Shown here: piece after piece, positions 32,827-40,749 of the stretch | How the letters are laid out: each line of letters opens with the position of its first letter | Position numbering within the stretch: the stretch's first letter is position 1 | Assembly (NCBI GenBank): GCA_011525695.1 | Contig: WYBX01000011.1 | Coordinates: 1-53,883 of the forward strand | DNA from: Verrucomicrobiia bacterium | GTDB lineage: Bacteria; Verrucomicrobiota; Verrucomicrobiia; Opitutales; Opitutaceae | Direction: 5' to 3' | Length of the DNA: 53,883 nucleotides | The notes under the pieces: generated by a model | Told to the model about the DNA's origin: nothing | The model's input: the letters and a program-made list of their open reading frames with translations, nothing else | Database searches by the model: none | Position numbers and translations under genes: made by a program

Positions 32827-34098
32827 TCAGGGATCCGTAAACTCCAACAGCAGCACGGGGCCGGGCCAGTCGACTTCGGCGGCGTGATGCGTGGTCGAAC
32901 TGAACATCGCGAACTCGTTGCGGCCTGCCTTCACCGCGTCCGCAGGCACCTCGATGGCATCGACCTGGAAATCGTGCTCGCGGCCGATCCGGGGGGAAAG
33001 CTGCGTATCGTTCAGCCGGATGCGTTTGGCGTGGCTTCCGCTCCAGGTCATCAGTTTGAGTTGAGCGCGGCTGGGCCGGCCGGGCAGCCGGTCGACGTTC
33101 AGGACACAGCTCATTTCACGGCCGGCACGTACGCCGAATCCTTCCGGCATCTCGCTGGCCCTTACGAGCATGACCCTGCGGCCCCCGCGTTCGAGCCGAA
33201 GGTCGTCCACGATCGGCGTGATCGTGTGCCAGCCGGCGGCATCGACAATCCGGGCGACGAGACGAATCGGCTCCGACTGGTCCGCCACCCATTCCGTGTC
33301 CCACCGCACGGTCCACGGTGCCGCGCTGGCCGAGCCGACGTGCTGATACGGCCGGCCATGGATCGTCTGCCCGTGCCACTCGCGGTGGAACCCGCTGCCA
33401 GACGCGTTGAAATCCTCATACCAGGCAAAGACGTCGATCCGCTGGATCGGCGCCGCGCCAGGCTGCGGCGCCACGACAATCACCGGGTTCTCGGCGAGCG
33501 TCGCACCTGATTCGAGATTGGCGATCCGGCCCGAGGGGTGTTCCGCGCGGCGCTCGTGGAAAAGCCGGAGCGTGAAATCGTAGATCCAGTAGAAGCCCCA
33601 GTCGAAGCTGCCCCAAATCTGCGGCCCGGCCGCGAATTGAAACGTGTTTTCACCGTCCTTGAGGTCCCGCAGCCGAATCGGGACCGCGCGACTTCCGAGC
33701 ACCGTGTGGTAATAATGCTCCGGCGAACCCGGCGTGCCGACCGGACGAGGCAGCGGAATCCAGGAGCGCCGGTTGGGCTGCACCCAGGCGGTCGTCCCGA
33801 TGTGTCCGCCCCAGTACTCCGGCAGCAATTCCGCACGCACCACGCCCGCGAGCGAGATATTCAACGGCCGCGGCACGCGCGGATTCCGGCGCAACTCCGC
33901 CATCTCCGTGCGTTTCGACCCCGGGTCGATTTCCGAAAAATGTTTGCGCGGGTTTTTGCCATCGTCGGCGGCGCCGGCATGAAACGTGTGCTCGCGAAAT
34001 ACGCTGCCCGGCTCCCATTGGTAAGGCTGCGGCGCGTCGGAGCCCCGGGCGGGCACGAGCAGCGCAATGGCAATGAAGAAGGTCGCACGGGATTTCAT
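32827..34098 (-). CDS. Secreted protein of unknown function, beta-rich
   Basis: 423 residues from ATG 34098 (MKSRATFFIAIALLVPARGSDA, signal peptide); upstream frame to 34254 rejected because the signal peptide sets the start. Beta-strand-rich throughout, with RPLNISLAGVVRAELLPEYWGGHIGT, LRDLKDGENTFQFAAGPQIWGSFDWGFYWIYDFTLRLFH, IQRIDVFAWYEDFNASGSGFHREWHG and PADAVKAGRNEFAMFSS. The repeated LKDGENTFQF / VKAGRNEFAMFS phrase is characteristic of galactose-binding-like folds in which a sugar-binding sandwich describes an acid or amine pair. No catalytic motif was recognised. It is followed on the same strand by nothing until the repeat region, and its start is 157 bases downstream of the SGNH stop, so the two may be co-transcribed. 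Confidence 0.6.
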   Translation of the reverse strand: MKSRATFFIAIALLVPARGSDAPQPYQWEPGSVFREHTFHAGAADDGKNPRKHFSEIDPGSKRTEMAELRRNPRVPRPLNISLAGVVRAELLPEYWGGHIGTTAWVQPNRRSWIPLPRPVGTPGSPEHYYHTVLGSRAVPIRLRDLKDGENTFQFAAGPQIWGSFDWGFYWIYDFTLRLFHERRAEHPSGRIANLESGATLAENPVIVVAPQPGAAPIQRIDVFAWYEDFNASGSGFHREWHGQTIHGRPYQHVGSASAAPWTVRWDTEWVADQSEPIRLVARIVDAAGWHTITPIVDDLRLERGGRRVMLVRASEMPEGFGVRAGREMSCVLNVDRLPGRPSRAQLKLMTWSGSHAKRIRLNDTQLSPRIGREHDFQVDAIEVPADAVKAGRNEFAMFSSTTHHAAEVDWPGPVLLLEFTDP

Positions 34099-34255
34099 GG
34101 CAGCAGGTGAGTCGGCCAGCCCCGGGTCGGCGGAGCCGTTAACTTCCAGGAACGAAGCCACGCCGACAGTAATCGATTCGGGCGGCCGCGTATTTGGCTC
34201 CCGCGGAAGGTGTGGTACGCGCGATGGAATCCGGCTCGACCGGCTGTGCCCCACC

Positions 34256-35011
34256 CTACTTCATCATCTCATCCAGCAGCGGCTGCATGGCGTCAGCCCA
34301 AAGCTGGTACCCCGCCGCATTCGGATGAAGCTGATCCGGCATGATGGTCCATGGAATCCGGCCGTCCTTGCCGAGGAACACGCTGTTGATGTTGAGAAAG
34401 CGCACCTTGTTTCCGTCATCCAGCTGGGCGAGGAGCGCATTGGCGCGATCGTTCGCGGCGACGCGCAGGGCCGCGTTCGCCAGGGCAGCGTCGGTGATCA
34501 GCCCGTCTGCGTTGCGCCGGGCATCACGCGGAAAGATGGCGAGGAGCAACACCTTCACCCCCGGGATTCGGGCTTGGATCAGCTCGATGATCTTTCGATT
34601 GGCGGCGGCGATCTCCTCGCCGGTGTGGTCGGCGCTGTTGTTCGTGCCGATCATCAGCACGACGACCTTCGGCGAGATGCCGTCGAGCTCCCCGTTCTCG
34701 ATCCGCCAGATCACATGCTGGGTCCGATCCCCACCGATCCCGAAATTGGCCGGGTTGTACTTGCCAAAGTAATGTTCCCAGATGTGCGGCGCCCTGCGCC
34801 AGCCATAGGTGATCGAGTCGCCGAGGAACAGCAGCCCGATCGGGCCCTGCTTCGTGCGCGCGAGGAATGACTCGTGGAGCTTGAAGAAGGTCTCGTTGCC
34901 GGTTTTCGGAATCGCCGCCGAGGCATCGACCTTCTCCTGGTCGGCGGCAAAGAGAACCGTCACGCAGGACAGTAGGGCGAGGGCGAGAAACGTGGGGATG
35001 CGTCGAATCAT
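34256..35011 (-). CDS. Secreted SGNH/GDSL-family esterase
   Basis: 251-residue exported hydrolase from ATG 35011 (MIRRIPTFLALALLSCVTVLFAA, signal peptide). The four SGNH blocks are present: FLGDSITYGW with nucleophile Ser66, NFGIGGDRTQHV with the Gly, LMIGTNNSADHTGEEI with the Asn, and MPDQLHPNAAGYQLW with Asp226 and His229. This arrangement matches the GDSL-like lipase/acylhydrolase group often annotated as acetylhydrolase or sialate O-acetylesterase-like, which remove O-acetyl groups from carbohydrates. Deacetylation of a polysaccharide is the likely role given the neighbours. It is divergent from the DUF1549/1553 gene, with a 194-base gap for both promoters. Confidence 0.85.
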   Translation of the reverse strand: MIRRIPTFLALALLSCVTVLFAADQEKVDASAAIPKTGNETFFKLHESFLARTKQGPIGLLFLGDSITYGWRRAPHIWEHYFGKYNPANFGIGGDRTQHVIWRIENGELDGISPKVVVLMIGTNNSADHTGEEIAAANRKIIELIQARIPGVKVLLLAIFPRDARRNADGLITDAALANAALRVAANDRANALLAQLDDGNKVRFLNINSVFLGKDGRIPWTIMPDQLHPNAAGYQLWADAMQPLLDEMMK

Positions 35012-35205
35012 GTTTTGGAGGGTTGCGCGCGAACGTGGACGAAATGTCGCGACAGCGCGACCCCGATCTTCGGTGGCGCCGCTTCCAAACTTTCCGGAGG
35101 GTTGGGACAAGTAATCGATTGCGGCGCCAGCCGCTCCAGGAAGTTACGCACGACTCCCGGGTTGCCGTGGCTCCTTCGCGTCTCAACATGGTCCCGCTAT
35201 CCCAC

Positions 35206-37734
35206 ATGGCACCCCCACTGAAATCATGCCTGCCTTGGGCAGTTGTTGCCGTATTTGCGCTGGTGCCCCTGGCCCGGGCCGGGCTGCCACCGGAACTGGC
35301 GGCGCAGCTGCCCGACGCCACCAGCCGGCCGATCGACTTCGTCCGCGACATCCAGCCCATCTTCGAGGCGAGTTGCGTGCAATGCCATGCCCGGGGGAAG
35401 GCCAAGGGGAGTTTCAGCATCGAAACCCGCGACGATTTCCTGTTCGGCGGGGATTCCGGCCCGCCCGCCCTCGCCGGCCGCAGTGCCGACAGTCCCGTCA
35501 TTGCCATGATCTCGGGCCTGGATCCCGACATCATCATGCCGCAAAAGGGCCGGAAGCTGACGCGCGATCAGGTCGCGATCTTCCGCGGCTGGATCGATCA
35601 GGGGATGCCGTGGCCCGAAGCGATCACGTTCTTCAAACGTGAACCGGCGAATCTGCATCCAAAGGAACTCGCCAGCATCCCCGCACCACCCGGCGCCGGA
35701 AACCCGGTTGACGCAATAGTCGCCCGCTACTTTGCCGAACATCGCCTCGAGCTGCCGGGACCGGTCGACGATCGGACCTACGCCCGAAGGGTCTGGCTGG
35801 ATACGATCGGATTGCTGCCGCCGCCGGCCGAGCTCGAGGCCTTTCTGGCCGATCGCGCGCCGGACAAGCGGGCGCGGCTCGTGCAGCGGCTGCTCGCCGA
35901 TCACCAGCGGTATGCCGAGCACTGGCTGACCTTCTGGAACGATCTGCTGCGAAACGACTACAAGGGCCCCGGCTACACGGATGGGGGCCGCAAACAGATC
36001 ACGGCCTGGATTTACACCGCCCTCGCCCGGAACCTGCCCTACGACCAGTTCGTCGCGCAACTGCTGGATCCAGGGGCGCTGGCCGAGGGTTTCACCCGCG
36101 GGATCCTTTGGCGCGGCGCGGTCAATGCCAGCATGGTGCCGCCGATGCAGGCCTCGCAGGGCATCGCCCAGGTCTTCCTCGGCGTGAACCTGAAATGCGC
36201 GTCGTGCCATGACAGCTTCATCAACGATTACACGCTGAACGATGCCTACGGGCTCGCCAGCATCTATGCCGACGGTCCGCTCGAAATCGCCGAGTGCGAC
36301 GTGCCCACCGGGCACATGGCGAAGGTGAAGTTTCTTTATGGCGAGCTTGGCTCAATCGATGCCACGGCCGGTCCCGCGGCCCGCAAACAGCAACTCGTCG
36401 AAATCATTACCGGCCGCCAGAACGGCCGGCTGCCACGGACAATCGTGAACCGGCTCTGGCAGCGGTTTCTCGGACGAGGGCTCGTCGAGCCCGTGGACGA
36501 GATGGATCGACCGGCGTGGTCGCCCGCGCTGATTGACTGGCTGGCAGAGGACCTCGTCGCACATGGCTATGACCTGAAGCATACCATGGCACGGATTCTC
36601 ACCTCGCGCGCCTACCAGCTTCCCCCCGTCGACGCGGCGGAGGGCGGGCCGAACACGGTGTTTCGCGGCCCGGCAGTGCGCCGAATGGACGCGGAACAAT
36701 TTTCCGATGCCGTTCATGGGCTTGCCCGGCAAGCGCACCAGCGTGTCGCGGGAAAGCTCAACCGGCATGCCGCCCTTTCACCCCGACCGGAAGCGCTGCC
36801 ACTCCAGCCGAGGTGGATCTGGGGCACCGCCGGAGCTCAGGACCGGACGCCACCGGCAACGATGATTTTCCATCGAACGCTTACCCTCGAGTCCGCGCCG
36901 GACGAGGCGCAGCTGGCCATCTGCAGCGACGACAGCCATGTCATCCGGATCAATGGCAAATCCGCCGGCAGGTCGAGGGAGCGCAACAGCACGTATCCGG
37001 ACTGGATCGACATCCGGTCCCACCTGCAGGCCGGCGAAAACACGTTCGAGATCACCGTGGTCAATCTGCCACCGGACGACGGCCGGCTCGCCTCCATCCA
37101 GCATGATCGGCTGCCGGAGCCCGACTCGCCCGCCGGGCTGATTCTTTACGGCCGGATTCGGACCGGTGCCGAAGTCCACGACTTCGTTTCGGATCGCTCA
37201 TGGAGCGTCCAAACCCACGACAAGCCGCCGACGACTGACCGTTTCGACGAGAGCGGACCCGGCGCACTCCGCGAACTCGGTCCTGCGACGGAGCTCGGCG
37301 GAGTCGACCTGGCCCCCTGGAAGCTGGGAGAGTATTTCCTCGACCTCGCGTCCGTGCCCAAGGACACGCTGCCGGTGGAGCGGGTCTCGCTGGTTAACGC
37401 CGATCCATTGATGATCGCCCTGGGACGGCCCAACCGCGAGCAGTTCACAACCGTGCGCCAGACTACGGCCACCACGCTCCAGGCACTCGAACTGACGAAT
37501 GGCGCCACGCTGGCCACTCTGCTCGAAACCGGCGCCGAAAGGATCCTGGCGGAACACGCCGACGGACCCGAAGCGCTGGTGGGCGCGCTCTTCCGGCAGA
37601 CGCTGGGCCGGCAACCCACCTCCAAGGAACGGAGCCTCGCCTTGGAACTCGTCGGTTCGCCCGCCCGGCCCGAGGGCATCGCGGACCTGCTGTGGGGCCT
37701 GGTGATGCTCCCGGAGTTTCAACTCATCCGCTGA
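35206..37734 (+). CDS. Planctomycete-type cytochrome c / DUF1549 / DUF1553 protein
   Basis: 842 residues from ATG 35206 (MAPPLKSCLPWAVVAVFALVPLARAG, signal peptide); ATG 35188 is an alternative. Domain order: cytochrome-c-like PSCyt1 domain with CVQCH (Cys57, Cys60, His61), DUF1549 (about 170-375) with a second CxxCH, CASCH at 331-335, and DUF1553 (about 395-520 and about 755-842). Between the DUF1553 parts is an inserted beta-sandwich (about 545-690: MIFHRTLTLESAPDEAQLAICSDDSHVIRINGKSAG, LQAGENTFEITVVNLPPDDG). The family is abundant in Planctomycetes and Verrucomicrobia and is almost always next to a DUF1501 gene, as here. Heme binding is likely; the biochemical role is unknown, with links to polysaccharide or sulfatase loci suggested by context. 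Confidence 0.88.
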   Translation: MAPPLKSCLPWAVVAVFALVPLARAGLPPELAAQLPDATSRPIDFVRDIQPIFEASCVQCHARGKAKGSFSIETRDDFLFGGDSGPPALAGRSADSPVIAMISGLDPDIIMPQKGRKLTRDQVAIFRGWIDQGMPWPEAITFFKREPANLHPKELASIPAPPGAGNPVDAIVARYFAEHRLELPGPVDDRTYARRVWLDTIGLLPPPAELEAFLADRAPDKRARLVQRLLADHQRYAEHWLTFWNDLLRNDYKGPGYTDGGRKQITAWIYTALARNLPYDQFVAQLLDPGALAEGFTRGILWRGAVNASMVPPMQASQGIAQVFLGVNLKCASCHDSFINDYTLNDAYGLASIYADGPLEIAECDVPTGHMAKVKFLYGELGSIDATAGPAARKQQLVEIITGRQNGRLPRTIVNRLWQRFLGRGLVEPVDEMDRPAWSPALIDWLAEDLVAHGYDLKHTMARILTSRAYQLPPVDAAEGGPNTVFRGPAVRRMDAEQFSDAVHGLARQAHQRVAGKLNRHAALSPRPEALPLQPRWIWGTAGAQDRTPPATMIFHRTLTLESAPDEAQLAICSDDSHVIRINGKSAGRSRERNSTYPDWIDIRSHLQAGENTFEITVVNLPPDDGRLASIQHDRLPEPDSPAGLILYGRIRTGAEVHDFVSDRSWSVQTHDKPPTTDRFDESGPGALRELGPATELGGVDLAPWKLGEYFLDLASVPKDTLPVERVSLVNADPLMIALGRPNREQFTTVRQTTATTLQALELTNGATLATLLETGAERILAEHADGPEALVGALFRQTLGRQPTSKERSLALELVGSPARPEGIADLLWGLVMLPEFQLIR

Positions 37735-37741
37735 AAGTCTC

Positions 37742-39280
37742 ATGAACCTGCGTCATCTCACCCTTCAGGCCGCCCACCGCCAGGTTCATCCCGCCGCCTG
37801 GACCCGGCGCGATTTCCTGAAGACGGCTTCCGCCGCCACGCTGGGGGCGCTGGCCGCCGGCACTCCGCGACCGCTCTTCGCCAACGCCGCGCCCGCGAGG
37901 ATAGAGCCGACCGCCGATCGGATCATCGTGCTCTGGATGGCGGGAGGCATGGCCCATACCGAGACCTTCGATCCGAAGCGGTACACGCCCTTCTCGGCGG
38001 GGATGGATCCGAACGAGGTCCTGAGCACCTTCCCCTCGATCCCGACGGCGGTCGATGGCGTGCGATTTTCCGCCGGGCTGGAGCAGATCGCGCAGGTGAT
38101 GGATCGCGGCACGCTGCTGCGCGGGATGCAGGCGGCGGATCTGGGATTCATCCTGCACTCGCGGCACCAATTCAACTGGCACACGGGCTACGTGCCGCCG
38201 CAAACCGTGGCCGCGCCGCATCTCGGCTCCTGGATCGCGCATACCATGGGTCCTTTGAATCCCGCGGTGCCTGCCTTCATCAACATCGGCCAGCGTTTCG
38301 ATCTCGGCGAAGGCGAGGAACTCAAGGCTTTCACGACTGCGGGTTTCCTCGGCAGCGAATACGGACCGTTCAACGTGGCCTTCCCGGAACAGGCCGCCGA
38401 TGCCGTCCGCCCGCCCGCCGGGATGAGCCCCGGAAGGTTTGCCAACCGCGACCGGTTCTTCCGGCAGCTGGTCGCAACCAGCCCGATCGCCCGCGAAGGC
38501 AGCAGCCATCAAAGGGAGTCGTTGCTGCGGGCGCTGGACAACGCCCACCGGCTGCTGAGCTCGCCCGCAGCGAAGGCGTTCGACTTGGCCCTCGAGCCGC
38601 TCGAGCACGTCAGGCGATATTTTCCCGGTTACGAGCCGGGCATGCGGTTCGACGCCCCGCGCGATCGCTTCGGGGCCAAGTACGAGGAGGGGATGGTCGG
38701 CCGTTTTGGACTCGGCTGCCTGCTCGCCCGGCGGCTCTGCGAGTCCGGCGCCCGATTCATCGAAGTCACGACGGAATACATTCCCTTCCTCAACTGGGAC
38801 ACGCATGAGAACGGCCACGCGCGGACCGCGGCCATGAAGCAGGCGATCGACGCGCCCGTCGCGCAGCTCGTGCGCGACCTCGAGGAGCGGGGGCTGCTCG
38901 ATCGGACGCTCGTCGTCCTGGCGAGCGAGTTCAGCCGGGACATGATGGTGGAGGGCAAGCCGGAGAAGAGCGTGAAGGATCAGGTCGACGTGCCGCAGGT
39001 GATCCAGGATCCCAAGCACTATGGGATGCACCGGCATTTCACCGCCGCCGGCAGCGTGCTGCTCTTCGGCGGAGGCATGAAGCGCGGCCATGTGCACGGC
39101 GTCACCGCGGAAGAGCGTCCCTGCCGAACGATTCAGGATCCCGTGACCATCACGGATCTCCACGCGACGATCTATCACGCGCTGGGCATCCCGGCGGATC
39201 TCAGCTACGAGGTGGAGAAGCGCCCGTTCTACGTCACCAGCGATGGGAAGGGAAAGGCCGTGCGGGACCTGTTCGCGTAG
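37742..39280 (+). CDS. DUF1501 protein, Tat-exported
   Basis: 512 residues starting 7 bases after the DUF1549/1553 stop, so the two form an operon. Twin-arginine signal TRRDFLKTASAATLGALAAG (residues 21-40). The body is an alkaline-phosphatase/sulfatase-superfamily fold: RIIVLWMAGGMAHTETFDPK, a metal-ligand-like ARFIEVTTEYIPFLNWDTHENG, LVVLASEFSRDMM, HYGMHRHFTAAGSVLLFGGGMKRGHVHG and TITDLHATIYHALGIP. The Asp, Asn, His and Asp residues at these places would be metal ligands, but no formylglycine motif is present. Function of the family is not established. The Tat signal suggests export in folded, metal-loaded form. Confidence 0.88.
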   Translation: MNLRHLTLQAAHRQVHPAAWTRRDFLKTASAATLGALAAGTPRPLFANAAPARIEPTADRIIVLWMAGGMAHTETFDPKRYTPFSAGMDPNEVLSTFPSIPTAVDGVRFSAGLEQIAQVMDRGTLLRGMQAADLGFILHSRHQFNWHTGYVPPQTVAAPHLGSWIAHTMGPLNPAVPAFINIGQRFDLGEGEELKAFTTAGFLGSEYGPFNVAFPEQAADAVRPPAGMSPGRFANRDRFFRQLVATSPIAREGSSHQRESLLRALDNAHRLLSSPAAKAFDLALEPLEHVRRYFPGYEPGMRFDAPRDRFGAKYEEGMVGRFGLGCLLARRLCESGARFIEVTTEYIPFLNWDTHENGHARTAAMKQAIDAPVAQLVRDLEERGLLDRTLVVLASEFSRDMMVEGKPEKSVKDQVDVPQVIQDPKHYGMHRHFTAAGSVLLFGGGMKRGHVHGVTAEERPCRTIQDPVTITDLHATIYHALGIPADLSYEVEKRPFYVTSDGKGKAVRDLFA

Positions 39281-39308
39281 CAGCCCGCCTGACTTCTCGG
39301 CTCAGCAG

Positions 39309-39350
39309 ATAACCGCGGATTTCACGGATGGAGCGGATATCCCGGATTTC
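39309..39350. repeat. Short 9-bp periodic repeat (CGGAT units)
   Basis: Four consecutive 9-base units with a shared CGGAT core: CGCGGATTT, CACGGATGG, AGCGGATAT, CCCGGATTT (about 39314-39349), preceded by ATAAC. It lies in the 96-base gap between the DUF1501 and M48 genes. Its periodic design is like the arms of the family D element at 16405. Confidence 0.5.
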
Positions 39351-39376
39351 GCCGCAGCCGGGCTGTTTCCCCACGT

Positions 39377-40270
39377 TTATTCGCGGTTCGCTGATCCCGG
39401 TTCGGCCGGGGCGGGGTCGTTCGGCAGTTCCTTGAGCCGGTTGGCCAGCGGCGGATGCGTGGAGAAGAGTTGCTTGGTGTCGCCCTTCCTCGCCTGGAGG
39501 GTTGCGAGCACGGCGCGCAACCCGCCCGGCGCGTAGCCGGTCGTGATTGCGAGCTCGCGGCCGACCTTGTCCGCAGCGTACTCGGTCTTCGGCTCGTATC
39601 CCTTCACGAGGATCACGTTCGCCAGCTTGCCGACATTCACATCCAGGAACTGGGCAACCTCCGGGCTGATCTGGGCGGCCTGGGCGCGCGTCTGATCCAC
39701 CGTCGCCTGGGCGTCGCGCAGCCCGGCGCTGCGTTTGCTCGCTTCACGCCCCAGGACCAAGCCAAGTTCGCCCTTGCCCACGAGCTCGAGCGCATGGCGC
39801 TGGGTGATGTGACCAATCTCGTGCGCAAGAATGCCGGCGAGGAGGTCGTCGGTCGGCGCCAGGTCGTAAAGCCCGCGGGTGATGAACACGTAGCCGCCCG
39901 GTGCGGAGAAGGCGTTGACGCTGTCCGAGTCGAGGATGCCGAATCGCCATTCGAGCGCCGGGCGATCGGAGTAGCGCGCGAGCGCGTTGCCCACGAGATT
40001 GGTGCGGCGCGTGGCCTCGGCGTCGCGCCAGAGGCCATCGTAGCGACCGACGATCTCCAGCGCGACGGAATCGCCGATCATCTGCTCCTCCTCGTCGGAA
40101 AACTGGCCCGTCACCGCCTTGGCCGTCTGGGCGACTTCGCTGGCCTTGTCGAAGCCCTTCCTGGCCTTGCCGAGCGCATCACCGAGTTTGTTCAACCCGC
40201 CGAACTGGGCTTGCGCGGATACGGCGGCGCCAAGCGCGGCGGCCAGCAGGAGGAAACGTGCGGGGTTCAT
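39377..40270 (-). CDS. M48 family zinc metallopeptidase, exported
   Basis: 297 residues, signal peptide about 1-21 (FLLLAAALGAAVSAQA). Zinc motif LAHEIGHITQRH with His150, Glu151, His154, and the third ligand Glu230 in PKTEYAADKVG; GYVFITRGLYDL precedes the helix as in other M48 peptidases (BepA/YfgC, LoiP-like). It ends in a short Pro-rich tail (ELPNDPAPAEPGSANRE) and has no membrane anchor or TPR repeats. Start ATG overlaps the stop of the SH3 gene by 4 bases (40267-40270). It is the last gene of a three-gene operon headed by a CHASE2 cyclase. Likely envelope protein quality control. Confidence 0.87.
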   Translation of the reverse strand: MNPARFLLLAAALGAAVSAQAQFGGLNKLGDALGKARKGFDKASEVAQTAKAVTGQFSDEEEQMIGDSVALEIVGRYDGLWRDAEATRRTNLVGNALARYSDRPALEWRFGILDSDSVNAFSAPGGYVFITRGLYDLAPTDDLLAGILAHEIGHITQRHALELVGKGELGLVLGREASKRSAGLRDAQATVDQTRAQAAQISPEVAQFLDVNVGKLANVILVKGYEPKTEYAADKVGRELAITTGYAPGGLRAVLATLQARKGDTKQLFSTHPPLANRLKELPNDPAPAEPGSANRE

Positions 40271-40749
40271 TGGAATTCCCCCTTCTTCTTCTGCTCGAGG
40301 TAAGCGGTGACGTCGGCCGCGGTGAGTAGCGCGCCTTCGCCGAGCAGCCAGCTGATGTCCGCCTGGGCATCCACGAGATTCTTGCGCGTGCCGTAGTCCG
40401 CGGCGGCGGGTGCAAGTGGGCGGGCGGCGGCAGTGGCGGTGGTCGCGGAAGCATCGAGGGGAATCTGCGCCAGTGCAGATTCCCTGTCCGGCTCGACGGC
40501 GCCGACGTTGCCCTTGAAGATCCAGCCGGCCTGCTCCCCGGCGGAGGCCCGCAGCCAGGCGCCGCGGACCTCCTCGATCTTGAGCTTGGTGCCAAGCTTG
40601 AGGCGGGCGTTGGCGGCGGCGAGCGGGGCGGGTTCGGCCAGCAGCGCGGTTTCGGCGCGCTTGGTGTAGGCGAAGCTGCCCGGGGCGTGCGCGGCCGAAG
40701 CCAGCGCCAGGGTGCCAAGCAGGAGGGGCGCGAGACGGTGGGGTTTCAT
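40267..40749 (-). CDS. Exported SH3-domain protein
   Basis: 160 residues with a signal peptide (MKPHRLAPLLLGTLALASAAHA). The central part (about 28-85) is a bacterial SH3-like domain: AETALLAEPAPLAAANARLKLGTKLKIEEVRGAWLRASAGEQAGWIFKGNVGAVEP. A low-complexity Ala/Pro-rich linker (about 100-117) leads to a C-terminal segment TRKNLVDAQADISWLLGEGALLTAADVTAYLEQKKKGEFQ. Overlaps the upstream cyclase and the downstream M48 gene by 4 bases each (ATGA type), so all three are translationally coupled. Periplasmic SH3 domains usually bind peptidoglycan or a partner; which one here is unknown. Confidence 0.75.
   Translation of the reverse strand: MKPHRLAPLLLGTLALASAAHAPGSFAYTKRAETALLAEPAPLAAANARLKLGTKLKIEEVRGAWLRASAGEQAGWIFKGNVGAVEPDRESALAQIPLDASATTATAAARPLAPAAADYGTRKNLVDAQADISWLLGEGALLTAADVTAYLEQKKKGEFQ

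Noticed and set aside
37724..39178. Minus-strand 484-codon open frame over DUF1501
   Set aside because: Antisense shadow of a protein with a clear Tat signal and family motifs.
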